Under the pieces are notes generated by a model. That model worked only from the letters and a program-made list of their open reading frames with translations. It made no database searches and was not told where the DNA came from. The translations under genes were made by a program, and so were the position numbers. A stretch of 64,000 bases of DNA from a virus: IMG/VR virus record IMGVR_UViG_3300001782_000005, positions 124,001 through 188,000 of that record; one strand, written 5' to 3'. Below, in pieces: positions 48,483 through 56,687 of the stretch. The first letter of the stretch is position 1. Each line of letters begins with the position of its first letter.

Positions 48483-49402
48483 TGCAGAAAGCAGTCTTAA
48501 TGGGTCCTTTCATTGGGGAAATGGGGTGGGAATTGCTGAGGTTTGCTCCAATGCTTCCCTATATGAAGACAAAAAAGTATAAAGGTCAAAATGTAAAATT
48601 TATTGTTTTTACGAGGCCAGAGAGGTTTGACCTGTATGGTGTATGGGCAGACACTCTAGTGCCTCTTCGATTAAAGGGCGATTATCACAATTATAAACCT
48701 GAATGTTTCCGAGCAATAGGTTTTTCAGCTAAAACTTATAATAAACTTGCAGAATCTTTTAGGAAACAATTTTCTGCTAAATATAATATTATAGAACATA
48801 TATATCCAAAGATTACAAAACCTGCATATTTAAATAAGAATCAATATCCACAAAAAATTATGATTTATGATTACCGGCCTAGAAAGTCTAATAGAATTCT
48901 AGTTGGAAAGTATGTACCTAATGATAAACCAGTTGTTGTTTTGGGACCAAGATTTAGGAAGGGTTTCAGAAGAAATTGGCCTCATTGGCAGAAATTCTAT
49001 AGCATACTGTCAGCAAATAGTTGGTTAGTAAATAATTTTCATTTTGTGATTTGTGGAAAGGAACCTGAATATGTCCCGGATGAGCGACAGAGATTTTTCG
49101 ATATTAATAGTATCGAAAGGCATGAAAATAGCTCTCTTATTGGTCTTACTATTGAAACTATAAGAAGGTCAATGCTCGTTGTTGGGTCCCAGTCTGCTAT
49201 ACCAAATGTTGGCATGATATTAAGAGTTGAAGTTTTAGAGTGGGGTAATGAACCAAGAGAACATACAAAAACTTATAATGTCTTTAATACTAAAGTTAAC
49301 TTCATCACTGATAAATTTTATAAAACTCCGCCAGAGGCGATCATTAAAGACATGACGAAAATCCTGAAAAGAAAACTCAAAGAAGGAGCGAAAAATGAAT
49401 GA
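48482..49402 (+). CDS. Glycosyltransferase-like protein (306 aa)
   Basis: The ATG at 48482 overlaps the previous stop as TAATG; a TTG at 48476 is less likely. Opens MQKAVLMGPFIGEMGWELLR, a Gly-rich nucleotide-sugar-binding style start, and has VLGPRFRKGFRRNWPHWQKF with a later VGSQSAIPNVGMILRVEVLEWGN, similar in plan to GT-B C-terminal domains. Distant from known families by eye. Acts with its two neighbours or with the 53-61 kb cassette. Confidence 0.5.
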   Translation: MQKAVLMGPFIGEMGWELLRFAPMLPYMKTKKYKGQNVKFIVFTRPERFDLYGVWADTLVPLRLKGDYHNYKPECFRAIGFSAKTYNKLAESFRKQFSAKYNIIEHIYPKITKPAYLNKNQYPQKIMIYDYRPRKSNRILVGKYVPNDKPVVVLGPRFRKGFRRNWPHWQKFYSILSANSWLVNNFHFVICGKEPEYVPDERQRFFDINSIERHENSSLIGLTIETIRRSMLVVGSQSAIPNVGMILRVEVLEWGNEPREHTKTYNVFNTKVNFITDKFYKTPPEAIIKDMTKILKRKLKEGAKNE

Positions 49403-49682
49403 GAATGTTTGGTTAATTTCGAATAGAAAGAAGGTCAAAGCATTACTTCGCCAATTTGAAGAACACCGAATGAAGGGTTCTTATGGAGGAGATATAAATC
49501 TTGGTGAAGCAATCATGCTTACGAGTGGTTTAATAAACGAGATAGAAAGACTGAATAGAGAAAATGTGGAATTAAAGTCGAAACCAGAAGTAGATATTAG
49601 TAAGTTGAAAGCCAAAATTGAAACCCTTGAGATTGAGAATAAACACCTAAAGGGCAAGATATCGACTTTAAAGGGAGAATAA
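49395..49682 (+). CDS. Short coiled-coil protein (95 aa)
   Basis: ATG at 49395 after AAGGAGC, 8-base overlap with the previous gene. The N-terminal 35 residues are basic (LISNRKKVKALLRQFEEHRM); the remainder is a clear coiled coil (INEIERLNRENVELKSKPEV, then IETLEIENKHLKGK). Probably an oligomerising virion or scaffold-type protein, since PAAR and another virion-type gene follow. No family. Confidence 0.5.
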   Translation: MNENVWLISNRKKVKALLRQFEEHRMKGSYGGDINLGEAIMLTSGLINEIERLNRENVELKSKPEVDISKLKAKIETLEIENKHLKGKISTLKGE

Positions 49683-49683
49683 A

Positions 49684-50436
49684 ATGGCCCTTCCAATTGA
49701 TGCAGTTTACGCAGGGACTAATGCCAAGATAGCAGATGTACAGGCAAAATATAATGATTGTCTTACCTTATTCCCCGATATTCAAACACAATTAGCAATA
49801 GTCTCAGCAAATGTGACAACTATATATAATACTGCTGTTGATATGATCAGTGAAGAATTTAGTACTCTACTAGAGAAATACGGAATTAATTGTGCATCCA
49901 GAGCATATTTTGGTCAAGATGCTGATGACTTAATAACTGATAGATATGACATATTTGAGAAAGCACAAAGCGGTGACATATATAATCCAATTAATGATCA
50001 ACTACAGTATATGCTAGATCAAACAGGACCTTTTGACTGTAGTATACCTGCTATAGAAGCTTGGGTGAGAAGTTTATTTGATAATTTATCTGATAAGACA
50101 GATGACCGTAAAGATCTTATTGATGCAGCAAAACAATTTGTAGATGATGCAAAAGAATTTGTCGATGATGTAAACCGTGCTTTAGGTTTCCTTGGTGAGT
50201 GGATAGGATGTGGAGTACAGATGTTTAATAATTTCTATGATCTTGGACCTGCTATGGAAACTTATAATACATATGCCAATCAAACTTTTACTGCAGTTGA
50301 TAATGCAAAACAAATAACCGATAATCCAACTGAAATTTATAATTTATCAGTAGAGGAAACAAAATCCACTCTAGGTTTACAAACTAGAATGGATAACCTC
50401 AAGAGTGAAGCTAGTTCTATACTAAGTTTATTTTAG
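49684..50436 (+). CDS. Hypothetical protein before PAAR (250 aa)
   Basis: ATG at 49684 after GGAGAA. Helical with Asp/Asn- and Ala-rich repeats (KYNDCLTLFPDIQTQLAIVS then QFVDDAKEFVDDVNRALGFL) and a Cys in IGCGVQM. The gene lies directly before the PAAR tip protein, so it may be a baseplate or needle-associated component. No motif recognised. Confidence 0.5.
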   Translation: MALPIDAVYAGTNAKIADVQAKYNDCLTLFPDIQTQLAIVSANVTTIYNTAVDMISEEFSTLLEKYGINCASRAYFGQDADDLITDRYDIFEKAQSGDIYNPINDQLQYMLDQTGPFDCSIPAIEAWVRSLFDNLSDKTDDRKDLIDAAKQFVDDAKEFVDDVNRALGFLGEWIGCGVQMFNNFYDLGPAMETYNTYANQTFTAVDNAKQITDNPTEIYNLSVEETKSTLGLQTRMDNLKSEASSILSLF

Positions 50437-50444
50437 GAGAAAAC

Positions 50445-50747
50445 ATGCCCGGAACAGCATTCCTTACATCAATTGGAGTAGGTACTTGCTGCTGCCACCA
50501 CGATCCGGATTGTAGACCAAAAACTGGTATGATTGTTTCTGGATCTCCGGATAAGATTACGAATGGATTACCAACCGCAAGAATTGGGGACGTATTTTTA
50601 GGAACTTGTGGTCATACTTCTATAATGGCAAGTGGGTCTCCAAATGTGATTACAAATGGAAGGGGTCAATGTAGAATTGGCGATGTTTTTTCCGGCTGTA
50701 TAGTAGGAGTGATTGTTACAGGTTCTCCAGATTCTATCACTAACTAG
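50445..50747 (+). CDS. PAAR-domain spike tip protein
   Basis: Caps the tail spike and sharpens the puncture device. 100 residues, ATG after AGGAGA. Two copies of the PAAR-like beta hairpin (VSGSPDKITNGLPTARIGDV and MASGSPNVITNGRGQCRIGD), the metal-binding His/Cys in CCCHHDPDC and GTCGHTS, and a final VTGSPDSITN. It is like T4 gp5.4. The spike itself is at 13-14 kb on the other strand. Last gene of this plus-strand operon. Confidence 0.85.
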   Translation: MPGTAFLTSIGVGTCCCHHDPDCRPKTGMIVSGSPDKITNGLPTARIGDVFLGTCGHTSIMASGSPNVITNGRGQCRIGDVFSGCIVGVIVTGSPDSITN

Positions 50748-50749
50748 AT

Positions 50750-50773
50750 AAAAAAAGGGAGGTCAGACCTCCC
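50750..50773 (-). terminator. Terminator at convergent gene ends
   Basis: GGGAGGT (50757-50763) pairs with ACCTCCC (50767-50773) around CAG. On the minus strand seven T follow; on the plus strand there is no T-run. It ends the minus-strand 50.8-53.2 kb operon and may also stop the plus operon weakly. Confidence 0.75.
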
Positions 50774-50796
50774 AATTTCCAGAACACAGCTCTCCT

Positions 50797-51168
50797 TTAC
50801 TTAAGATCGGACGCTGAAACCTTTTCTTTCCTCACGGTATCTAGCTGAACGACCTTGATGGGTTTTGGAGTTGTTCTGAACTTCCCTTTCCTCATATCTA
50901 CCAAATGTTTCCTGACCATCTCGACTTTTGGGTCTTCACTTTCAATGTAATGAATTATGAATACGCCAGTTGTTGATGTACATTTTGGACAGCAGCGGTG
51001 TTCTAGTGCATCATATACTGCGCTACAATTTCCACAAAGTTTTGTATCATCAACTCTAAAGATTACGGAGACAAATGTTTCCTTCTTTTCCATTCTATAA
51101 TCATAGAAACCGGCGAATATGAAGCATCCTAAAGCGAGACCAACAATTAATGCTACAAGAATTTCCAT
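50797..51168 (-). CDS. Membrane-anchored zinc-ribbon protein (123 aa)
   Basis: ATG at 51168 after GGGGGT. N-terminal membrane helix (MEILVALIVGLALGCFIFAG), then CGNCSAVYDALEHRCCPKC, a CxxC...CxxC ribbon (about residues 41-59), and a basic C-terminus (RKGKFRTTPKPIKVVQLDTV). A cytoplasmic zinc domain tethered to the membrane. Last gene of the minus-strand operon. No family. Confidence 0.55.
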   Translation of the reverse strand: MEILVALIVGLALGCFIFAGFYDYRMEKKETFVSVIFRVDDTKLCGNCSAVYDALEHRCCPKCTSTTGVFIIHYIESEDPKVEMVRKHLVDMRKGKFRTTPKPIKVVQLDTVRKEKVSASDLK

Positions 51169-51170
51169 CT

Positions 51171-51410
51171 TTATCGACCCCCTTCGATAATTTGGCTAAG
51201 TTCTCCGATGCACTTAACACAGAGACCTGTTTTTCGAAATTTCTCAATTTCGATATTTGTTTGGAATTGGTCAAGAGTAATATTACTTGAGCAGGCCAGG
51301 CATCGACCCTGTTTAATCAAACCATATGTGTCGATGCCTCTTAGAAACATTGCTGACCTAATTGAACTTATGCATCTAACAGTTTTTATTGGATATTTGT
51401 TCTCGGTCAT
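51171..51410 (-). CDS. CxxC zinc-ribbon miniprotein (79 aa)
   Basis: ATG at 51410 overlaps the upstream stop as ATGA. CLAC (about residues 37-40) and CVKC (about 63-66) form a four-Cys ribbon, joined by a charged helix (FQTNIEIEKFRKTGL). The N-terminus has VRCISSIRSAMFLRGIDTYG. Similar in plan to the other zinc miniproteins in this window. Role unknown. Confidence 0.55.
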   Translation of the reverse strand: MTENKYPIKTVRCISSIRSAMFLRGIDTYGLIKQGRCLACSSNITLDQFQTNIEIEKFRKTGLCVKCIGELSQIIEGGR

Positions 51411-51880
51411 ATTGGGTACTCCCCTGAGTAATCAAGTTCTAATTTTAACCCACCTTCTTTAGGGACAATTTCGCCTATTCCTTTCTCAACTTCTTTCATT
51501 TGTTTTTTAATTTTTTCCAACTCTTGTTCAAGTTTAGATAAGATCTCCATCTCAACCATACCAAACATTTGTTTATGTTGTTCATAGAGTTCTGGACTTC
51601 GAGCAATTATTTGTATTTGCATCCCTTCAAGAATATCTAATTGGAGTTTGAGGGCTCTTAAATCTTGAGATACTTTAGATGATTGTTTAGCAATAGTGAC
51701 ACTAGAAGAAATAGCTTTATCGGTACCATCTATTACAACTAACATCTGATCTTTAGTTCTTATCATTCCCCAAAGCATCACAATTATAAGCGCCGCAAAT
51801 ATTATGTTGAGAGCGGTTTGGGCACAAAGGAAATTGTATGTAATCTTGAATGGATCCTTTTTGAATTTTTCAGCATGCAT
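51407..51880 (-). CDS. Coiled-coil membrane protein (157 aa)
   Basis: ATG at 51880 after AAAGGAGG. One membrane helix (about residues 22-42, ALNIIFAALIIVMLWGM) follows a basic N-terminus. Residues about 60-140 are a charged coiled coil (SKLEQELEKIKKQMKEVEKG). Resembles membrane-anchored oligomers; may be a receptor or sensing partner of the PilZ protein in the same operon. Inference only. Confidence 0.55.
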   Translation of the reverse strand: MHAEKFKKDPFKITYNFLCAQTALNIIFAALIIVMLWGMIRTKDQMLVVIDGTDKAISSSVTIAKQSSKVSQDLRALKLQLDILEGMQIQIIARSPELYEQHKQMFGMVEMEILSKLEQELEKIKKQMKEVEKGIGEIVPKEGGLKLELDYSGEYPI

Positions 51881-51891
51881 TAGTGCCTCCT

Positions 51892-52197
51892 TTATCTAGC
51901 TTGCTGCTGTAACTGACGTATTTCTTGAGCGCTTAATGCTCGTATCTGCATCACGTGTTCAGTTGGAATAGCCAACCAGAGACTTCGGTGATAGAGGTCC
52001 CCTCCGGGGTTCTCCATGTAACAAAGAGTATATTTTTCCTCTTCAGAAATTTTGAAATAGGGAGTATTGATATTCTGTATTACTGTCATAAATTGAGAAT
52101 CACCTCCTCTTGTATCAGGATTAGGTAACCAGAACTTATAAGTAATATTAAACATCAATACTAAACTTATAACAAATCCTAAAAGTTTTTTACCCAC
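51892..52197 (-). CDS. Membrane or exported small protein (101 aa)
   Basis: GTG at 52197 after GAGGAGG. N-terminal hydrophobic segment (MGKKLLGFVISLVLMFNITY), then a polar region with Tyr and Pro (LPNPDTRGGDSQFMTVIQNI) and a charged Gln/Arg C-terminus. Either an anchored membrane protein or an exported one. Middle gene of the 50.8-53.2 kb operon. No family recognised. Confidence 0.5.
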   Translation of the reverse strand: MGKKLLGFVISLVLMFNITYKFWLPNPDTRGGDSQFMTVIQNINTPYFKISEEEKYTLCYMENPGGDLYHRSLWLAIPTEHVMQIRALSAQEIRQLQQQAR

Positions 52198-52210
52198 GAT
52201 ATCCTCCTCT

Positions 52211-52699
52211 TTAGTTCATTAAATAGAAACCGATGATTTTCTGGTTATGGATACTTAGGATTATAAACTCAGCAGCAACTTTTCTGTCTTCTGTTCTCTT
52301 TACCAACATCCATTCATGTATCCAAATCAGATTTCCATTATTAAGAGCAAATGAAACTTTGATTCGGTCTCCTTTGTTGAGATTTACATTACTACTTGAT
52401 AGAAACGAGATTCCAGTCCTTGATAGGTCCTCGACAATCATACCATGCTCTTTCCCGAATCCGTCTATCCACGAACCAGGGAGACTCACCTTTTTTCTAT
52501 ACCAAGATCTGGTACAGAAAATTACGTTCCATTTTTCACCACAAGTACAACTAGCTCTAAGTTGCTTATTTAGTTTTCCATTTGTGAGTCTCATATGGTA
52601 TATTCTTGAACATTTAGGACATTCGATTTTAGTACCCCCGGATGGACCAACTGGAATAACCTCATATTCCTGATATGTTTCCAGATTTAGACCATTCAC
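52211..52699 (-). CDS. Zinc-ribbon plus PilZ-domain protein
   Basis: A small fusion: an N-terminal zinc ribbon (IECPKCSRIYHM...CTCG, Cys27, 30, 51, 53) and a C-terminal PilZ domain. The PilZ domain shows both c-di-GMP-binding motifs, RxxxR as RSWYR (64-68) and DxSxxG as DLSRTG (91-96), and the following beta-barrel (GDRIKVSFALNNG). PilZ proteins bind cyclic di-GMP and change partner activity. GTG at 52699 after AAGGAGG. In a phage this could sense host c-di-GMP and so motility or biofilm state. The binding prediction is strong, the role is inferred. Confidence 0.75.
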   Translation of the reverse strand: MNGLNLETYQEYEVIPVGPSGGTKIECPKCSRIYHMRLTNGKLNKQLRASCTCGEKWNVIFCTRSWYRKKVSLPGSWIDGFGKEHGMIVEDLSRTGISFLSSSNVNLNKGDRIKVSFALNNGNLIWIHEWMLVKRTEDRKVAAEFIILSIHNQKIIGFYLMN

Positions 52700-52720
52700 C
52701 TTAACTCCTCCTTGATTTAT

Positions 52721-52879
52721 CTATTCATATCTTGGCAAAACTTCCTCTGTAAACTCTTTTGCTTTCTTAAAAAGTTCATCTAATGATTCAAAATCTCTTA
52801 TTTCAAAGGTTTTCATATGTGTTACTTTATTAGTATCAACTATCACCTCGACTCTTAATTCTCTTAATATCTCTGCCAC
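52721..52879 (-). CDS. Small acidic protein (52 aa), GTG start
   Basis: GTG at 52879 is eight bases after AAAGGAG; stop TAG at 52721. The product is M-AEILRELRVEVIVDTNKVT, then helical and charged (ESLDELFKKAKEFTEEVLPR). It fits exactly between two known genes of the operon. No family recognised. Confidence 0.55.
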   Translation of the reverse strand: MAEILRELRVEVIVDTNKVTHMKTFEIRDFESLDELFKKAKEFTEEVLPRYE

Positions 52880-52904
52880 CCTCAGGTCTCCTTTCAACTT
52901 AGGG

Positions 52905-53222
52905 TTATTTAGTTTTACTTAATTCTTCGAATTCTTTCCTATATCTCATATAAGTTTGTGGATCGGTTGGCACAAATTTTCCACCCTTAGCTAATCTAGT
53001 CTGCGCTATAGGTAAGATAGCTAGGGCGACGGCTAATCCGAAAGTCTTACTGTTTGCGACCCAGATAACTACTCCAGCTTCTTCGTCTATAACTCGACTT
53101 ATTGTGGTTTCACCATCATGTAAGCTAATTTCAAAAGTTGTGACAGAGTCCGGATTAGCATAACACAGCGCAGAGGAAAGAAATAGAATTATTACTGATA
53201 AAACTAAAATTTTTGTCTTCAT
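52905..53222 (-). CDS. Exported protein (105 aa)
   Basis: ATG at 53222 after AGGAGG. Signal peptide MKTKILVLSVIILFLSSALC ending YA-NPDS, then a mixed domain with no Cys. The first gene downstream of promoter copy 4 (79 bases). Probably periplasmic. No family recognised. Confidence 0.55.
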   Translation of the reverse strand: MKTKILVLSVIILFLSSALCYANPDSVTTFEISLHDGETTISRVIDEEAGVVIWVANSKTFGLAVALAILPIAQTRLAKGGKFVPTDPQTYMRYRKEFEELSKTK

Positions 53223-53300
53223 AGGTTACCCCTCCTTTTCAAAAATTACTTTTATATTTGGCATTAAAATCACTCACAAACATATTGTTCTGCTTCAGAT

Positions 53301-53314
53301 ATTAATATATATAG
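53301..53314 (-). promoter_or_regulatory. Phage promoter element, copy 4
   Basis: Exact ATTAATATATATAG, 79 bases upstream of the start of the exported-protein gene. Divides the minus-strand operon (50.8-53.2 kb) from the plus-strand glycan cassette (53.37 kb on). A TTGGAT lies 18 bases from a TATATT read on the minus strand, a weak -35-like match. Confidence 0.65.
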
Positions 53315-53370
53315 AGTACATTTTATTATCCAAATAGAACAAAATAACAATATATACCGAAGGAGCGAAC

Positions 53371-54366
53371 ATGAGAATTCTTTTCAATCTGGTTAATTGT
53401 GGACTAGGTAATAATGGAGGGTCATCTACAATAATTCATTCAGCTAATACTCTACTTGAAATGGGCCATAATGTAAAAATTATTGATAGTATGAAAAATA
53501 AGTTTACTTGGTTTCCATTAAAAGCAGATCATATAATATTGAGAGATTTAGACGATTGCCCAGATGCAGATGTGGTCATTGCAACAGGTTTCAAAACTGT
53601 AGCTCCTACTCTCAAGTTACCTAATAGGTGTGGAATTAAAGCACATTGGATAAGAGCATGGGAACACTGGCAAATGCCACATGATCAAATTCTTAGTAGA
53701 GTTCTTAATGTGCCAACCATCAAACTTGTTAATAGTTTATGTCTTCAAAGGAAACTTGAACAGTATCAAATTCCATCTCATATTGTAAGACCAGGATATG
53801 ATTTTGGAAAGTTATATCCTCTCAATCTTAGAAACTACAGAGATAAACAAATCATTATAGGCGCTCTTTACCGTGAGGGAGTCCATGGTCAGAGAAAGAG
53901 AACAAACTGGGCTCTTGATGTTGCAAAACAGTTACATACAACTAAGAAAATAAAATTTTGGATGTTTGGATCAGAATCAAAACCAAACCTTCCCTTCATT
54001 GATAATTATCTTAGAATGCCCTCATTTCAACAAAAGAATGAATTCTATAATAAAATTCATTTATGGATTGCACCCACTATGTCAGAAGGTCTACATCTTC
54101 CTCCTGCTGAAGCAATGATGACTGAATGTCCAGTTGTAGGTACTGATGCACAAATGAGCGGCATGCAGGATTATTTGATAGATGGTAAAACCGGTAGAGT
54201 ATCGGGAGACAGTTTTATGTCATTTTTTCATATTGTTAGAGAATTAATTAACCAACCTGGGGTCATGCAAACATTGGGAAAGAATGGTAGATTAAAGATT
54301 ATGGAATTGGGTGACCGGAAAACCAATATGTATCTAATGATTAACTATCTAAAGAGTTTAATATGA
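53371..54366 (+). CDS. GT4-type glycosyltransferase
   Basis: GT-B glycosyltransferase of the GT4/GT1 kind. Starts MRILFNLVNCGLGNNGGSST, typical of the N-terminal domain, and has the C-terminal donor motif EGLHLPPAEAMMTECPVVGT, with Glu for donor binding, then GKTGRVSG. ATG at 53371 after AAGGAGC. First gene of the nine-gene cassette (to 61.2 kb). Acceptor unknown. Confidence 0.75.
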   Translation: MRILFNLVNCGLGNNGGSSTIIHSANTLLEMGHNVKIIDSMKNKFTWFPLKADHIILRDLDDCPDADVVIATGFKTVAPTLKLPNRCGIKAHWIRAWEHWQMPHDQILSRVLNVPTIKLVNSLCLQRKLEQYQIPSHIVRPGYDFGKLYPLNLRNYRDKQIIIGALYREGVHGQRKRTNWALDVAKQLHTTKKIKFWMFGSESKPNLPFIDNYLRMPSFQQKNEFYNKIHLWIAPTMSEGLHLPPAEAMMTECPVVGTDAQMSGMQDYLIDGKTGRVSGDSFMSFFHIVRELINQPGVMQTLGKNGRLKIMELGDRKTNMYLMINYLKSLI

Positions 54367-55196
54367 GCCTAAAAGTATATAAAGTAGCAGAAATACTAAA
54401 AGATCTTGAAAGTTCTATAGAAGAGAAGAGACCATTTTCTCTAATACGTTTTGGAGATGGTGGTATTAAATTAATTCATTCATACTACTTTCATGATCAT
54501 AAGCAATTATATGCAATCTGTAAGAAAGAAGGATTGCCAGGAGATAGAGTTAAATACATTATTGATTTATGGGCAAGATATGCAAATGAAGCTGATTATA
54601 TAGATTGCCTTGATGTTTATTTTTCAAAGCGTTTCTGGGGTAAGTATAGGAAGGGATTTGTTCAAGCATCTGATAAAACTTTGATGAGAATGAGAATGTG
54701 GAAAGAGTTATATAGTCGTGCAGGATTTGATATTCATAACGCTAAATACTGTAACCCAGAAGTTAATTATTTAATGTGTGTGGTTTTTCCTGGAAAGAAG
54801 ACTATCTTTGAGATAATGAAGGATAAGAAGGTATGTTGTATAACCTCTTGCCCACAAGCTATAAATAAGCTTCCCAATTATAATATTGACGTTATAGAAA
54901 TTGTTGGTCATTATGAGAGGCATTTTGCAAAATCTTTTTCTAAAGTTGTTAGTCTCATTGAAGGTCGTGCAAACCTCTATGATTTTTGGATTGTGGGAGC
55001 TGGAGAATTGGGTAGAATATATTCCGGATTAATCAAGGCTAGAGGAGGGAGAACGATTGATATGGGTTTTGTTATTGATTATTGGCACAATCAAGAAATC
55101 CCATCCCGACTTAATCAATTTATAGATCCCCATCCTCTAGATAAATTAAAGTTAGTATTGACAAAGTATGGGAAACCTTATGCAGAACACCTCTAA
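54363..55196 (+). CDS. GT-D-fold glycosyltransferase (DUF1792-like)
   Basis: The start overlaps the previous stop as ATGA. N-terminal RPFSLIRFGDGGIKLIHSYY matches the GT-D motif RFGDGE, except the final Glu is Gly, so the catalytic DxE triad appears broken. The second half (YDFWIVGAGELGRIYSGLIK, then DMGFVIDYW) fits the family's C-terminal part. Either the enzyme tolerates Gly, uses another acidic residue, or is inactive. 277 residues. Confidence 0.65.
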   Translation: MSLKVYKVAEILKDLESSIEEKRPFSLIRFGDGGIKLIHSYYFHDHKQLYAICKKEGLPGDRVKYIIDLWARYANEADYIDCLDVYFSKRFWGKYRKGFVQASDKTLMRMRMWKELYSRAGFDIHNAKYCNPEVNYLMCVVFPGKKTIFEIMKDKKVCCITSCPQAINKLPNYNIDVIEIVGHYERHFAKSFSKVVSLIEGRANLYDFWIVGAGELGRIYSGLIKARGGRTIDMGFVIDYWHNQEIPSRLNQFIDPHPLDKLKLVLTKYGKPYAEHL

Positions 55197-55926
55197 GAAA
55201 ATAGATATTACGATGACTAGTGTCCTTCGACCAAGTATAGTCGATGCGACTCTTAGGTCGTTCTGTGAAAAAATGTTGACTGATCGAGATAGATATCGTT
55301 TAATTATCAATATTGATCCAGTCGGTGAAAATATAAAACCAAAAGAAGTAATAAAAGTTTGTGAAAATTACTTTGATGATATTATTTATAATGTGGCTGA
55401 TAAACCATCATTCCCAGCTGCTGTAATATGGACTTGGAGAAAGGCAAGATCTGAGTGGATCTTTCACCTTGAAGATGACTGGAAAGTTTCTCGTGAAGTT
55501 AGCATAAATCATATGATCAACATTCTTAAAAAATATGAAGATATCGCATGCCTTAGACTTCCAAAACACCCCATTCCAAATAAAAGATTAATTATGATGT
55601 TTCGGTCTAGATATAAGTATAATCCCGATGGATTTTATATCGCTGATGATAGAAAAGCACAATTTGGCCTAAATCCGGTTTTGATAAGAGGAACTTTTGT
55701 TAGAAGAGCAGTTCCATTGATGGTTACATCTAAAAATCCTGAAAAACAATTTAGATATGGAAATATAGTAATGAGAGAGTTTATTATGAAATGGAAATAT
55801 GCAATTTATGGAACACCGGGTCAACCTACTCTTGCAATTGATAATGGTTTAGTATGGAGACAGACTCTAGGTTTCAATAAACCTGAACCAGAAGAAGGGC
55901 CATTTTTGGTATGGAAAAAGAAATAA
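55180..55926 (+). CDS. GT-A glycosyltransferase-like (248 aa)
   Basis: The start is uncertain: ATG at 55180 (GGGAA five bases before) or 55168. The protein begins MQNTSKKIDITMTSVLRPSI, has an EWIFHLEDDWK (DxD-like, about residue 105) and later YGTPGQPTLAIDNGLVWRQT. This suits a GT-A fold enzyme of family GT2 or similar. Third cassette gene, overlapping its neighbours on both sides. Confidence 0.6.
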   Translation: MQNTSKKIDITMTSVLRPSIVDATLRSFCEKMLTDRDRYRLIINIDPVGENIKPKEVIKVCENYFDDIIYNVADKPSFPAAVIWTWRKARSEWIFHLEDDWKVSREVSINHMINILKKYEDIACLRLPKHPIPNKRLIMMFRSRYKYNPDGFYIADDRKAQFGLNPVLIRGTFVRRAVPLMVTSKNPEKQFRYGNIVMREFIMKWKYAIYGTPGQPTLAIDNGLVWRQTLGFNKPEPEEGPFLVWKKK

Positions 55927-56678
55927 ATTTATTTTGGCAACACAAAGATGGAAATTTTGGAGATGAATTATCTCCTTATATTGTCAGCAAAATATCTGGA
56001 AAAAAAGTTAAGTTTTCTAATAGCCCTACTCCAACAAAAGTTATATATCTAGCTGTAGGTAGTATTCTCCATCATTTAGCTGCTGGAATGAAATGGTGTG
56101 AGATTTGGGGTTCTGGTTTAATGGACCAAAACCATACATTAGTTTCTCCAAAAAAGATTCATGCTGTTAGAGGACCATTAACTAGACAATTCCTAATAAG
56201 ACAAGGGATAGATTGTCCCGCTATTTATGGAGATCCAGCCCTTTTATTACCTCGTTTATTCAATCCAAAAGTTGAGAAGAAATATAGAGTGGGTATAGTT
56301 CCACATTTTATTGATCAGAAAGATAGTTGGATAAAAATTCAGAATGCCAAAGATGATGTTTTGATAATAAATGTTTATGATCCAATCGAAAAAGTTATCA
56401 TAGATATTTTGTCTTGTAAAGCAATTCTTTCTAGTTCTTTGCATGGCCTAATTGTAGCTGATGCGTATGAAATTCCATCGTTATGGATTAAACTATCCGA
56501 CAAGGTAAAGGGAAAGGGTTTTAAATTTAGAGATTATCTCTTATCAATTGGTGTTGAACCCTATAAACCATATTATCCAGCAATCCCATACCAAGACATT
56601 GATGCACCATTAAGATTTGTAAAAAAATATAAACTGAAATTAAATCTGGACAGACTTCTAGAAAGTCACCCCTTTTAA
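55911..56678 (+). CDS. Polysaccharide pyruvyl transferase-like
   Basis: Adds a pyruvate ketal to a sugar, using phosphoenolpyruvate. Opens MEKEINLFWQHKDGNFGDEL with the family's N/GDEL, then IWGSGLMDQ, VRGPLTR, and late SSLHGLIVADAYEIPSLW, the family's C-terminal signature. 255 residues, a compact member. Start overlaps the previous gene by 16 bases. Pyruvylated surface sugars would change receptor recognition or immunity. Substrate unknown. Confidence 0.75.
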   Translation: MEKEINLFWQHKDGNFGDELSPYIVSKISGKKVKFSNSPTPTKVIYLAVGSILHHLAAGMKWCEIWGSGLMDQNHTLVSPKKIHAVRGPLTRQFLIRQGIDCPAIYGDPALLLPRLFNPKVEKKYRVGIVPHFIDQKDSWIKIQNAKDDVLIINVYDPIEKVIIDILSCKAILSSSLHGLIVADAYEIPSLWIKLSDKVKGKGFKFRDYLLSIGVEPYKPYYPAIPYQDIDAPLRFVKKYKLKLNLDRLLESHPF

Positions 56679-56687
56679 GGAGATAAG

